In this document: positions 1-6,089 of the stretch, piece after piece
How positions within the stretch are numbered: position 1 is the stretch's first letter
How the letters are laid out: each line of letters starts with the position of its first letter
DNA from: Anaeroplasma sp902783745
Lineage (GTDB): Bacteria; Bacillota_I; Bacilli_A; Acholeplasmatales; Anaeroplasmataceae
Direction of reading: 5' to 3'
DNA: 6,417 nt
Assembly: GCA_946617655.1 (NCBI GenBank)
Contig: CAMOKL010000051.1
Span: 1 to 6,417 of the forward strand
Notes under the pieces: model-generated
What the model was told of the DNA's origin: nothing
Seen by the model: only the letters and a program-made list of their open reading frames with translations
Databases searched by the model: none
Made by a program: the position numbers and the translations under genes

Positions 1-6
1 ATCCAT
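1..6 (-). CDS. Start of a divergent gene (first two codons only)
   Basis: On the minus strand an ATG at 6-4 is followed by GAT at 3-1, and the gene then leaves the window. The call rests on what lies upstream, not on coding content: a ribosome binding site AAAGGTG (18-12) sits 5 bases before the ATG, preceded by a consensus-like promoter (TATAAT at 32-27). Nothing can be said about the product beyond Met-Asp. Its head-to-head position with the hydrolase/deacetylase unit and the dyad between the two promoters would fit a regulator, but that is a guess. A false start is possible because only six coding bases are visible. Confidence 0.5.
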
Positions 7-26
7 AAAAACACCTTTATAACATA

Positions 27-54
27 ATTATATCACATCGACTATTTATATCAA
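27..54 (-). promoter_or_regulatory. Promoter of the divergent left-hand gene
   Basis: Read on the minus strand: a -35-like TTGATA (54-49), a 16-base spacer and a perfect TATAAT (32-27), with TGA immediately before it (35-33) making an extended -10. Transcription would start near position 20, giving a very short leader that just contains the ribosome binding site AAAGGTG at 18-12. The match to the vegetative sigma-factor consensus is the best in the window, although AT-rich DNA yields such matches by chance. Confidence 0.55.
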
Positions 55-63
55 ATATAAATA
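43..63. promoter_or_regulatory. 9-bp inverted repeat between divergent promoters, candidate operator
   Basis: TATTTATAT (43-51) and ATATAAATA (55-63) are perfect reverse complements separated by three bases (CAA). The dyad covers the -35 element of the leftward promoter and ends three bases before the -35 of the rightward promoter, the usual place for a shared operator bound by a dimeric repressor. All arm bases are A or T, so a repeat of this length could arise by chance in such DNA. No protein is identified that would bind it. Confidence 0.35.
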
Positions 64-66
64 ACA

Positions 67-95
67 TTGAAAAAAGTTATAAAATTTGTTAATAT
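67..95 (+). promoter_or_regulatory. Promoter of the hydrolase/deacetylase unit
   Basis: A -35-like TTGAAA (67-72), a 17-base spacer and TAATAT (90-95), preceded by TGT (87-89), form an extended -10 promoter. The predicted start near 102 leaves a leader of about 20 bases containing the strong ribosome binding site AAGGAG (112-117), 7 bases before the ATG at 125. The -10 matches four of six consensus bases, so the assignment is plausible rather than certain. The -10 also lies in a short palindrome, TTAATATTAA (89-98). Confidence 0.45.
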
Positions 96-124
96 TAATG
101 TGATTTTTTTAAAGGAGATTACAT

Positions 125-1093
125 ATGGATCCATTAATTATTACTTTAATTATTGTAGGCGTACTAATACTTATAAGTGCGGCTATTGCGCCAGGGATTA
201 TTATTCCATATAAGGTATCAAAGAAGGTTTATGTAAAACAATTTGTTAGAATAAACAAAGAAAAATGGGCAAGAGAATGTAGTGATACTACAAATGAAGA
301 ACAGGTTATAATGTTCAATTATAGCTTAAAATTCTTTGATGAAAACAAGGATAAACATCAAAAACTGCATTTAGTTAATGATGGTCTAAATTTATATGCA
401 GACTATTTTGATTTTGGTTTTGATAAAACAGTATTATTATGTGCCGGAAGAGCGGAATGTAGCCTTTATGCATTATTCTATGCTGAACCATATATAAAAG
501 CTGGATATAATATTTGTTCAATTGAATCAAGAGCTCATGGCGATAGTGATGGTAAAATAAATCACATTGGATTAAAAGAATACAAGGATGTATTAAAATG
601 GATTAATTTACTTCATGATGAGCTTAACATGAAAGAAATAGTATTACATGGTATATGCATCGGTTCTGCAACATTAGTATATGCAGTAACTAATCCATCA
701 TGTCCATCATATGTTAAATCACTTACAGCAGATGGTCTTTATAAAGATTTCAAATCAACACTTGTAAAACATATTAAAGACACAGGACATCAAGCGTTCC
801 CTTGTGCTGAATTTATATTACATAAGGTATCTAAGGATGCAGGAGTTAGTGCTTTAAAGCTTACTCCATATAATAGAGCTTCTTCTATTAAAATTCCTGT
901 ATTAATGCTTCATTCTAAAATTGATAAGTTCTCAATTCCTCAAAAAACTCAAGAAACATTTGATAAAATGACTAATTCACCTAATAAAAAGCTAGTATGG
1001 TTTGATAAAGGTGCACACTCACATATAAGAATTAATAATCAAGAAAAATATGATAATGAAATAATAGAATTCTTAAGAGGCACTCATGCATAA
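125..1093 (+). CDS. Membrane-anchored alpha/beta hydrolase with Cys in the nucleophile elbow
   Basis: A 322-residue protein with one N-terminal membrane helix (about residues 4-28) followed by a Lys-rich stretch (K30, K33, K34, K38). By the positive-inside rule this puts the catalytic domain in the cytoplasm. The rest looks like a single alpha/beta-hydrolase domain of the serine aminopeptidase/YqkD-like type: an oxyanion-side strand VLLCAGRAE (103-111), the RAHGDSDG motif (136-143), the nucleophile elbow GICIG (176-180), an acid strand ending LHSKID (D267) and a histidine loop GAH (H298). The elbow normally reads G-x-S-x-G; here residue 178 is Cys (codon TGC, 656-658), giving a Cys178-Asp267-His298 triad like that of dienelactone hydrolase. 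Substrate is unknown; esterase, thioesterase or acyltransferase activity on a lipid or glycan are all possible, as is loss of activity. The start is supported by AAGGAG at 112-117. It overlaps the deacetylase gene by 8 bases, so they are probably co-expressed. Confidence 0.85.
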   Translation: MDPLIITLIIVGVLILISAAIAPGIIIPYKVSKKVYVKQFVRINKEKWARECSDTTNEEQVIMFNYSLKFFDENKDKHQKLHLVNDGLNLYADYFDFGFDKTVLLCAGRAECSLYALFYAEPYIKAGYNICSIESRAHGDSDGKINHIGLKEYKDVLKWINLLHDELNMKEIVLHGICIGSATLVYAVTNPSCPSYVKSLTADGLYKDFKSTLVKHIKDTGHQAFPCAEFILHKVSKDAGVSALKLTPYNRASSIKIPVLMLHSKIDKFSIPQKTQETFDKMTNSPNKKLVWFDKGAHSHIRINNQEKYDNEIIEFLRGTHA

Positions 1094-1940
1094 GACTGCG
1101 TTCTTTACTATGGATGTAGAGTCGTTATATGATTCACTTGCTTTATATCAAAAAGGTAATCAATATAATCAAAAATACTCTTTAGAAGAAAATTTAAGAT
1201 ATTACTTAGATTTATTAGAAAAATATAATATTAAAGCAACTCTATTTGTTGTTATATCTAGTCTTAATAAATGTGAAGAAATATTACGAGAAGCTTTAAA
1301 AAGAGGCCATGAAATTGCATTACACGGTCTTAATCATAAATCTCCTATGGATATGACTGATGAAGAATTTATATTATCTATAAGAGAAGGCAAAAAAATA
1401 TTAGAAGAAAAATTTAATACCAAAATAATAGGATATAGAGCACCTATGTTTGGTATTAATGAAAAAAGAATTGAAATGCTAAAAAAAGAAGGATTCATTT
1501 ATGATTCTTCTAACTTATCATTTCATTTAGCATTAAAAAGCGGTGGAATAGATTTAAGTAATTACAATAAATGCTTAAATCTAGTACATGAAAAAGATAA
1601 TTTTTATGAGTTCTCTTTAGCAAAAGTTAAAGCTTATTCAGGTCATATGCCTATATCTGGTGGCGGATATATAAGACTTGTACCTTGGTTTGTAATGAAA
1701 TATTATATATTAAAATTCTTAAGAAAAACTGATTCTTATATTTATTACTGTCATCCATTTGAAATATGTTATTCAAAGCTTCCTAAGCTTTCTAATATAA
1801 ATAGACGTGAATGGATGTATATGCATCAAGGTAGATTTAATCTTTTAAGAAAAACAAAGAATATTATAAAAATGCTTAAAAGAAAAAAATTTGATATTAT
1901 GAATTTCAAAGAATACATAGAAAAAAGACAGGAGAATTAA
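1086..1940 (+). CDS. Cytoplasmic NodB-type polysaccharide deacetylase
   Basis: A 284-residue carbohydrate esterase of the NodB fold, most like the exopolysaccharide-locus (PEP-CTERM/XrtA-type) deacetylases. Visible motifs: TMDVES (8-13) with the probable catalytic base D10 and E12; the metal-binding HGLNH (H80, H84); GYRAPMFGI (116-124) with R118 and P120; YDSSN (166-170 region); SGGGYIRL (191-198); and HPFE (H223-E226) supplying the last catalytic histidine. Family members remove N- or O-acetyl groups from glycans using a divalent metal. There is no signal peptide or membrane helix, so it probably acts inside the cell on a nucleotide-linked or lipid-linked glycan precursor; this is inference. 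The start is fixed by AAGAGG (1075-1080) five bases upstream; starting at the next Met would place the catalytic Asp at residue 2. The C-terminus is very basic (many Lys/Arg over 251-283), which could help membrane association. The stop codon lies in the loop of the downstream terminator. Confidence 0.88.
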   Translation: MHKTAFFTMDVESLYDSLALYQKGNQYNQKYSLEENLRYYLDLLEKYNIKATLFVVISSLNKCEEILREALKRGHEIALHGLNHKSPMDMTDEEFILSIREGKKILEEKFNTKIIGYRAPMFGINEKRIEMLKKEGFIYDSSNLSFHLALKSGGIDLSNYNKCLNLVHEKDNFYEFSLAKVKAYSGHMPISGGGYIRLVPWFVMKYYILKFLRKTDSYIYYCHPFEICYSKLPKLSNINRREWMYMHQGRFNLLRKTKNIIKMLKRKKFDIMNFKEYIEKRQEN

Positions 1941-1952
1941 TTCCTGTCTTTT
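1923..1952. terminator. Bidirectional intrinsic terminator between convergent units
   Basis: An 11-bp perfect stem, AAAAGACAGGA (1923-1933) with TCCTGTCTTTT (1942-1952), and an 8-base loop. On the plus strand it is followed by a T-run (1949-1958, broken only by G1953). On the minus strand the stem runs into six T (complement of 1926-1921). It therefore serves both the deacetylase unit and the transporter operon. The deacetylase stop codon (1938-1940) sits in the loop, and the permease stop (1959-1957) lies just outside. Confidence 0.88.
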
Positions 1953-1956
1953 GTTT

Positions 1957-2925
1957 TTACCTATCTTCTCTAAAGTAATTAATACCTAAAGCAAGTGGTG
2001 GTTGAATATTCTTCTTTCCTACAATTGATGTACCAATTAAAACTATAATTGTTACTAAATAAGGAAGCATATTTAACGCATCTACTGTAACTGTATCTAT
2101 TACAAGTGCTTGAGGTAATTGATATAAGAATGAGAATATCAATGAACCTAATATTGCAATATTTGGCTTCCATACAGAGAAAATAACTAATGCAACAGCT
2201 AACCAACCAATGTTTTCAATTGAAGCTGCTTTGTCAAACTGTCCATTACCAATATTCATAATGTATGATAGACCACCTAATGCACATATAGCACAACCAA
2301 TCATTGTACCTGCATATTTGTATTTAGCTACATCAATACCTTGAGCATCAGCAGTTGCTGGGCTTTCACCAACAGCTCTTAATGCTAAACCAACTTTAGT
2401 TTTCTTCATAACAATTGAAGCTAAAACTGCAATAACAACTGCTAAAATAACTAAGATACCATGTGAGAAAAATATTCTTACAGCGTCTGGTGTATTAGTC
2501 TCAGGGATAAAATGATTTAAGATTGTAGTGAAATATGAAGATACTTGTGGAATACAATTTCTATCAAACATATTCTTTAACATATCAGCTAAAGCGACAC
2601 CAAATGTTGTTAAAGCTAAACCCGTAATATTTTGGTTTGCACGTCTTGTGACAGTTAAGAAGCTGTATAATAAACCTAATGCTGCACCAAATAATAACGC
2701 GAATACTATACCAAATAAAACAACAAGTATTGCGTTAGCGTTATTTGGGCCACCAACCCATGAACAATAAATTGAAATACCTAATCCGCCACCTACAGCA
2801 CCAAAGCACATAACACCTGGTGTACCTAAGTTTAAGTGACCACTCTTTTCAGTAATAATTTCACCAGCGGCACCAAATAAGAATACTGAGAATAATTTAA
2901 TTGATAAGATAATATAAGCTACCAT
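1957..2925 (-). CDS. nupQ: BMP-family nucleoside ABC transporter, permease subunit (NupQ/YufQ-like)
   Basis: A 322-residue, very hydrophobic inner-membrane permease of the branched-chain/ribose permease superfamily (BPD_transp_2). This is the usual length for the second permease of BMP-type systems. Marks of the family: GEIITEKSGHLNLGTPGVM (21-39) just after the first helix, corresponding to the 'E..G..NLG.EG.M' signature; RRANQNITGLAL (94-105); and GESPATADAQGIDV (186-199), the cytoplasmic loop expected to contact the ATPase, followed by the Gly-rich helix CAICALGGLS (211-220). About eight to ten membrane helices are apparent. It should pair with the adjacent permease as a heterodimer forming the channel. 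ATG at 2925 overlaps the upstream stop as TAATG, with GGAGGT (2940-2935) nine bases before it. It is the last gene of the operon, followed by a terminator. The substrate (guanosine or other nucleosides) is inferred from gene order. Confidence 0.9.
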   Translation of the reverse strand: MVAYIILSIKLFSVFLFGAAGEIITEKSGHLNLGTPGVMCFGAVGGGLGISIYCSWVGGPNNANAILVVLFGIVFALLFGAALGLLYSFLTVTRRANQNITGLALTTFGVALADMLKNMFDRNCIPQVSSYFTTILNHFIPETNTPDAVRIFFSHGILVILAVVIAVLASIVMKKTKVGLALRAVGESPATADAQGIDVAKYKYAGTMIGCAICALGGLSYIMNIGNGQFDKAASIENIGWLAVALVIFSVWKPNIAILGSLIFSFLYQLPQALVIDTVTVDALNMLPYLVTIIVLIGTSIVGKKNIQPPLALGINYFREDR

Positions 2926-4364
2926 TATTCTTGGACCTCCTTATCTAAAGAAGATTCTTCATTTTGAACTTCATTATCATCTTTTATATCGTCAAGATTT
3001 ATATTAGAGAATGAATTTACTTCATCATTTGTACCAATTTCAGAAACACTAGATGTTTCATTGATATCAAGTGAAGCTTCTTGACTCTTAGGTAATTCTT
3101 CTATTACATCCTTTGTATCCTTCTTAACTCTATTTTTGAATATAACATTGAAGAAATCACCAATCTTTTTATTTAACTTTTCAATCCATGTAGCAGGATA
3201 GTAAGTAATAACATGCATTAACCAAGCAAACTTATTATCAATCTTTCCTTCTTCATTTCTTCTTGCAACAATCTTATATGTAGCAAAGAAGCTAATACCA
3301 ATAATAAAGAAGAAGAAAATTGCAATTACAGCACTAGGTGCTGATGCACTTGTAAGATTTAAATCACTTGAACTTGTACCTCTCTTTAAGAATACAACTA
3401 AGAATGTAGTTAATAAAGTGTAGAACGGATTGAAATTAGCTAACCAAACTACAATAATTGCAGTAAATCCAAGTCCACCTAATGTATTTGCTGTTAGAAT
3501 ATGTGAACCTGTAGTATTTAATATTAAGAAACCAACAAATCCACAAATACCACCAGATATAGCCATTGTTCTAATTAGTGAAAGCTTAACATTAATACCT
3601 ACATATTTTGCTGTATTAACTGATTCACCAATAATACTAATTTCGAAACCATGCTTTGTTTTAATTAAATAAAGTGAAACAATTAGGAATAATATAAGAA
3701 TTGATAATATCGCAACTAAATTTAACTTACCTACACCAACCTTTAATGGTTCAAGAATACCACCAGTAAGTGCAAATAAATTATAATTATTTGTTGCACC
3801 AATTGTATGACAAGCAATCAATACAAATTGAATTGCAACATAGTTCATCATCAATGTAAATAATGTTTCATTTGTATTAAAGAATGCTTTAAATATTGCT
3901 GGAATAACACCAAATATTACACCTGCAACAATTGCACCTAATATACATAATGCTACTATTAAAGGATTTGGAACCTTACCTTGTAAATTATATGCTATAA
4001 CATATGATACTAATGCACCAATTAAAGCTTGGCCATCAGCACCTGTATTCCAGAACTTCATCTTAAATGCAGGTATCAATGCTATCGCAAGTCCTAAAAG
4101 GATTGCAAAATCTGTCAATGTAAAGAAGAATTTAGCACTATTACCAAAATTTCCTGAAAACATTGCAGATAAGAATTTACCAACACTAACATTATTTGTT
4201 ATAGCCAAGAATATAGCTGAAACAATAAATGCTAATAATATTGCAGCAACTCTGACTAAAATTGACATCCAAGTTGGAGTATGACCTCTTTTAATTACAT
4301 GGAATAGAGGTTCCTTCTTCTGCTTTTTAGTTTTTGCTTTAGGAGTTTTTAATGTATTTTCCAT
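2925..4364 (-). CDS. nupP: BMP-family nucleoside ABC transporter, permease subunit with acidic C-terminal tail (NupP/YufP-like)
   Basis: A 479-residue permease, clearly longer than the roughly 350-370 residues usual for YufP-type subunits. It starts with a basic cytoplasmic N-terminus (K9-K17 rich, residues 1-30), then about nine to ten helices between residues 36 and 364. Family marks are NTGADGQALIGAL (106-118), FNTNETLFTLMMNY (162-175), and GESVNTAKYVGINV (246-259) as the likely ATPase-coupling loop followed by SGGICGFVG (270-278). After the last helix comes a basic stretch (368-415) and then an acidic, Ser/Asn-rich tail (416-479) with about 20 Asp/Glu and only 4 Lys. That tail looks disordered and is not part of the transport fold. 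ATG at 4364 overlaps the ATPase stop as TAATG, with GGAGGT (4376-4371) six bases upstream. Role: one half of the membrane channel for nucleoside uptake, by context. Confidence 0.9.
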   Translation of the reverse strand: MENTLKTPKAKTKKQKKEPLFHVIKRGHTPTWMSILVRVAAILLAFIVSAIFLAITNNVSVGKFLSAMFSGNFGNSAKFFFTLTDFAILLGLAIALIPAFKMKFWNTGADGQALIGALVSYVIAYNLQGKVPNPLIVALCILGAIVAGVIFGVIPAIFKAFFNTNETLFTLMMNYVAIQFVLIACHTIGATNNYNLFALTGGILEPLKVGVGKLNLVAILSILILFLIVSLYLIKTKHGFEISIIGESVNTAKYVGINVKLSLIRTMAISGGICGFVGFLILNTTGSHILTANTLGGLGFTAIIVVWLANFNPFYTLLTTFLVVFLKRGTSSSDLNLTSASAPSAVIAIFFFFIIGISFFATYKIVARRNEEGKIDNKFAWLMHVITYYPATWIEKLNKKIGDFFNVIFKNRVKKDTKDVIEELPKSQEASLDINETSSVSEIGTNDEVNSFSNINLDDIKDDNEVQNEESSLDKEVQE

Positions 4365-6001
4365 TATTTTACCTCCTCTTTATTTTCATCTTGTTGTTCT
4401 AAAGATTCTTCTGCATTTTCTTCCTTATCAAGGTTTTCCCATTCCTCTTCAGTTAATGAAGAGTCCTTAGCTTTACCCCAAGGTCTATGAGCTTGTTCCT
4501 TAAGAAGGTTAAGAGAACCTGTCATCATTAAGCCTAGCTTTTCCTTAGTAGTTTTTGCAGCATGTACAACACCCATTACTTCACCATGGCATAATACTAG
4601 AATTTTATCACATAATGCAAGCATAACGTCTAAGTCTTCGCCAACGAACATTATACCTACACCCTTTTTCTTTTGTTCATTTAAAATATCATAAATTGCA
4701 TAAGCTGAGTTGATATCAAGACCTCTTACAGGGTATGCTGTTACAACAACATTAGGGTTAGAATCTATTTCTCTTCCTACTAATACCTTTTGAACATTAC
4801 CTCCAGATAATAATCTTACAGGAGTTTCTGTTGAAGGTGTTACAATATTTAATCTATCGATTAATGATTGAGCCTCAAGTCTACCGATATTCCTATTAAA
4901 GAAAATTCCTTTACCTTTACGATATAACTTTAACATCATATTATCCGTAATAGAAAAAGATGGACATAGCCCCATACCTAATCTATCTTCTGGGATGAAA
5001 GACATTGATATACCTTCTTCAATGATTTCAGCAGGTTTCATTTTAATAATGTCTTTTTCTTTATGGATAATATGTCCTGACTCAACAGTTCTTAAACCAG
5101 CTATTGCTTCACAAAGTTCCTTTTGACCACATCCTGCAATACCAGCAACACCTAATATTTCACCTCCACGAATATAGAATGAAACATTATTTATTGCAGT
5201 ACTTCCGTCGTCCTTTTTAATTGTTAAATCTCTTATTTCAAGTAATGGAACATTTACTTCAGATTGTACTCTATCAATTTTTAATTCAATCTTTTCACCA
5301 ACCATCATTTCAGTTAATTGGTTTTCATTAGTCTCATTAGTATTTACTGTACCAATATATTGACCCTTTCTTAGGATTGAAACTCTATCTGATAATTCCA
5401 TAACCTCATTTAGCTTATGAGTAATAATGATAATTGACTTACCATCTTCTCTCATAGACTTTAAGACATTGAACAATTTAGTTATTTCCTGAGGAGTTAA
5501 AACCGCAGTTGGCTCATCTAGAATTAGAATATTTGCGCCACGATATAAAACCTTTATGATTTCAACTGTCTGTTTTTCAGAAACTGACATATCATAAATC
5601 TTTTTCTTAGGATCTATTTCAAATCCGTATTTTTCTGCAATTTCAGCAACAATCTTGTTAGCCTTCTTTAAAGAAATCCTATCATTTGTGCCTAAAACTA
5701 CATTCTCAGCTGCAGTAAATACATCAACAAGTTTAAAATGTTGGTGAATCATACCAATACCATAATTAAACGCATCCTTTGGTGATGCAATTGTTGCAAC
5801 TTCGCCATCTACTAATATTTCTCCTGAATCCTGGTGATAAATACCAGAAATCATATTCATAAGAGTAGTCTTACCACTTCCGTTTTCACCTAAAAGAGAT
5901 AAGATTTCTCCTTTTTTAACGTTAAGAGAAACATTATTATTAGCGATAACGGATCCAAATGTCTTTGTTATGTTTTTTAATTCTAATGCATAAAGAGACA
6001 T
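4364..6001 (-). CDS. nupO: BMP-family nucleoside ABC transporter, double-domain ATPase (NupO/YufO-like)
   Basis: 545 residues with two ATP-binding domains in one chain, as in the RbsA/YufO family that powers sugar and nucleoside uptake from the cytoplasmic side. Domain 1: Walker A GENGSGKTT (38-46), Q-loop Q87, signature-like MSVSEKQ (138-144), Walker B ILILDEP (D162, E163), H-loop H195. Domain 2: P-loop remnant GIAGCGQKE (287-295) lacking the Lys-Thr, intact LSGGNVQK (398-405), Walker B replaced (A422, Y423 where DE is expected) and Glu at 455 instead of the H-loop His. One ATP site should thus be active and the other not. The last 33 residues (513-545) are acidic (15 Asp/Glu). The start is set at ATG 6001 because GAGGT (6011-6007) lies five bases upstream; an in-frame GTG at 6013 is itself part of that site and has no ribosome binding site of its own. 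The stop overlaps the permease start (TAATG). Confidence 0.93.
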   Translation of the reverse strand: MSLYALELKNITKTFGSVIANNNVSLNVKKGEILSLLGENGSGKTTLMNMISGIYHQDSGEILVDGEVATIASPKDAFNYGIGMIHQHFKLVDVFTAAENVVLGTNDRISLKKANKIVAEIAEKYGFEIDPKKKIYDMSVSEKQTVEIIKVLYRGANILILDEPTAVLTPQEITKLFNVLKSMREDGKSIIIITHKLNEVMELSDRVSILRKGQYIGTVNTNETNENQLTEMMVGEKIELKIDRVQSEVNVPLLEIRDLTIKKDDGSTAINNVSFYIRGGEILGVAGIAGCGQKELCEAIAGLRTVESGHIIHKEKDIIKMKPAEIIEEGISMSFIPEDRLGMGLCPSFSITDNMMLKLYRKGKGIFFNRNIGRLEAQSLIDRLNIVTPSTETPVRLLSGGNVQKVLVGREIDSNPNVVVTAYPVRGLDINSAYAIYDILNEQKKKGVGIMFVGEDLDVMLALCDKILVLCHGEVMGVVHAAKTTKEKLGLMMTGSLNLLKEQAHRPWGKAKDSSLTEEEWENLDKEENAEESLEQQDENKEEVK

Positions 6002-6006
6002 AGCGT

Positions 6007-6011
6007 ACCTC
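6007..6011 (-). promoter_or_regulatory. Ribosome binding site that fixes the ATPase start
   Basis: GAGGT on the minus strand (6011-6007) lies five bases before the ATG at 6001. An in-frame upstream GTG (6013-6011) overlaps this element and would need a site in the A/T-only stretch before it, where none exists. The ATG is therefore preferred, making the protein four residues shorter than the longest reading. Confidence 0.75.
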
Positions 6012-6029
6012 ACTTTTTTAAAATTACAA

Positions 6030-6055
6030 ATAAGGCGGATTTAACTCCGCCTTAT
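6030..6055 (-). terminator. Intercistronic hairpin between binding-protein and ATPase genes, probable partial terminator
   Basis: A 10-bp perfect stem, ATAAGGCGGA (6030-6039) with TCCGCCTTAT (6046-6055), and a six-base loop. The six-pair GC-rich core stands out in this AT-rich DNA. On the minus strand it is followed by TTGTAATTTT (6029-6020), a moderate U-tract; on the plus strand the following bases are mixed A/T. Placed 35 bases after the binding-protein stop and before the ATPase start, it fits either partial termination or protection of the upstream message from 3' decay, leaving more binding protein than membrane parts. A possible promoter for the downstream genes (TTGTTT 6087-6082, 16-base spacer, TATAAT 6065-6060) overlaps this gap. 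Confidence 0.7.
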
Positions 6056-6059
6056 AATT

Positions 6060-6087
6060 ATTATACTACATAACGATTTAAAAACAA
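6060..6087 (-). promoter_or_regulatory. Possible internal promoter for the ATPase and permease genes
   Basis: On the minus strand TTGTTT (6087-6082) is separated by 16 bases from a perfect TATAAT (6065-6060). Transcription would begin around 6053, at the start of the hairpin, so the leader RNA would carry that stem. The -35 is weak (three of six bases) and the region is A/T-only, so chance is a serious alternative. Confidence 0.25.
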
Positions 6088-6089
6088 TC

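Noticed and set aside
89..98. Palindrome TTAATATTAA as an operator
   Set aside because: Only ten A/T bases overlapping the -10 box; expected often by chance in this composition, so it is mentioned only in the promoter entry.
7..124. Riboswitch or structured leader upstream of the hydrolase gene
   Set aside because: The predicted leader is only about 20 bases, and no GC-bearing stem or purine-riboswitch-like core is visible in the region.
1979..2206. 75-codon open frame on the minus strand
   Set aside because: It lies wholly inside the NupQ permease gene in another frame, has no ribosome binding site that I can see and gives a Cys/Ser/Tyr-rich product with no family features.
2528..2770. 80-codon open frame on the plus strand
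   Set aside because: Antisense to the NupQ permease gene; its Lys/Asn/Pro-rich translation is what the complement of hydrophobic codons gives, and no start signal precedes it.
2930..3130. Acidic permease tail as a separate gene or a frameshift artefact
   Set aside because: The frame is continuous, the ribosome binding site of the next gene lies at its end and the base composition matches its surroundings, so it is a genuine extension.
3430..3672. 80-codon open frame on the plus strand
   Set aside because: Antisense to conserved helices and loops of the NupP permease gene, with no ribosome binding site or promoter; a shadow of the real gene.
6011..6013. GTG as the start of the ATPase gene
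   Set aside because: It has no ribosome binding site and overlaps the GAGGT that serves the ATG at 6001; the four extra residues are not part of the conserved domain.
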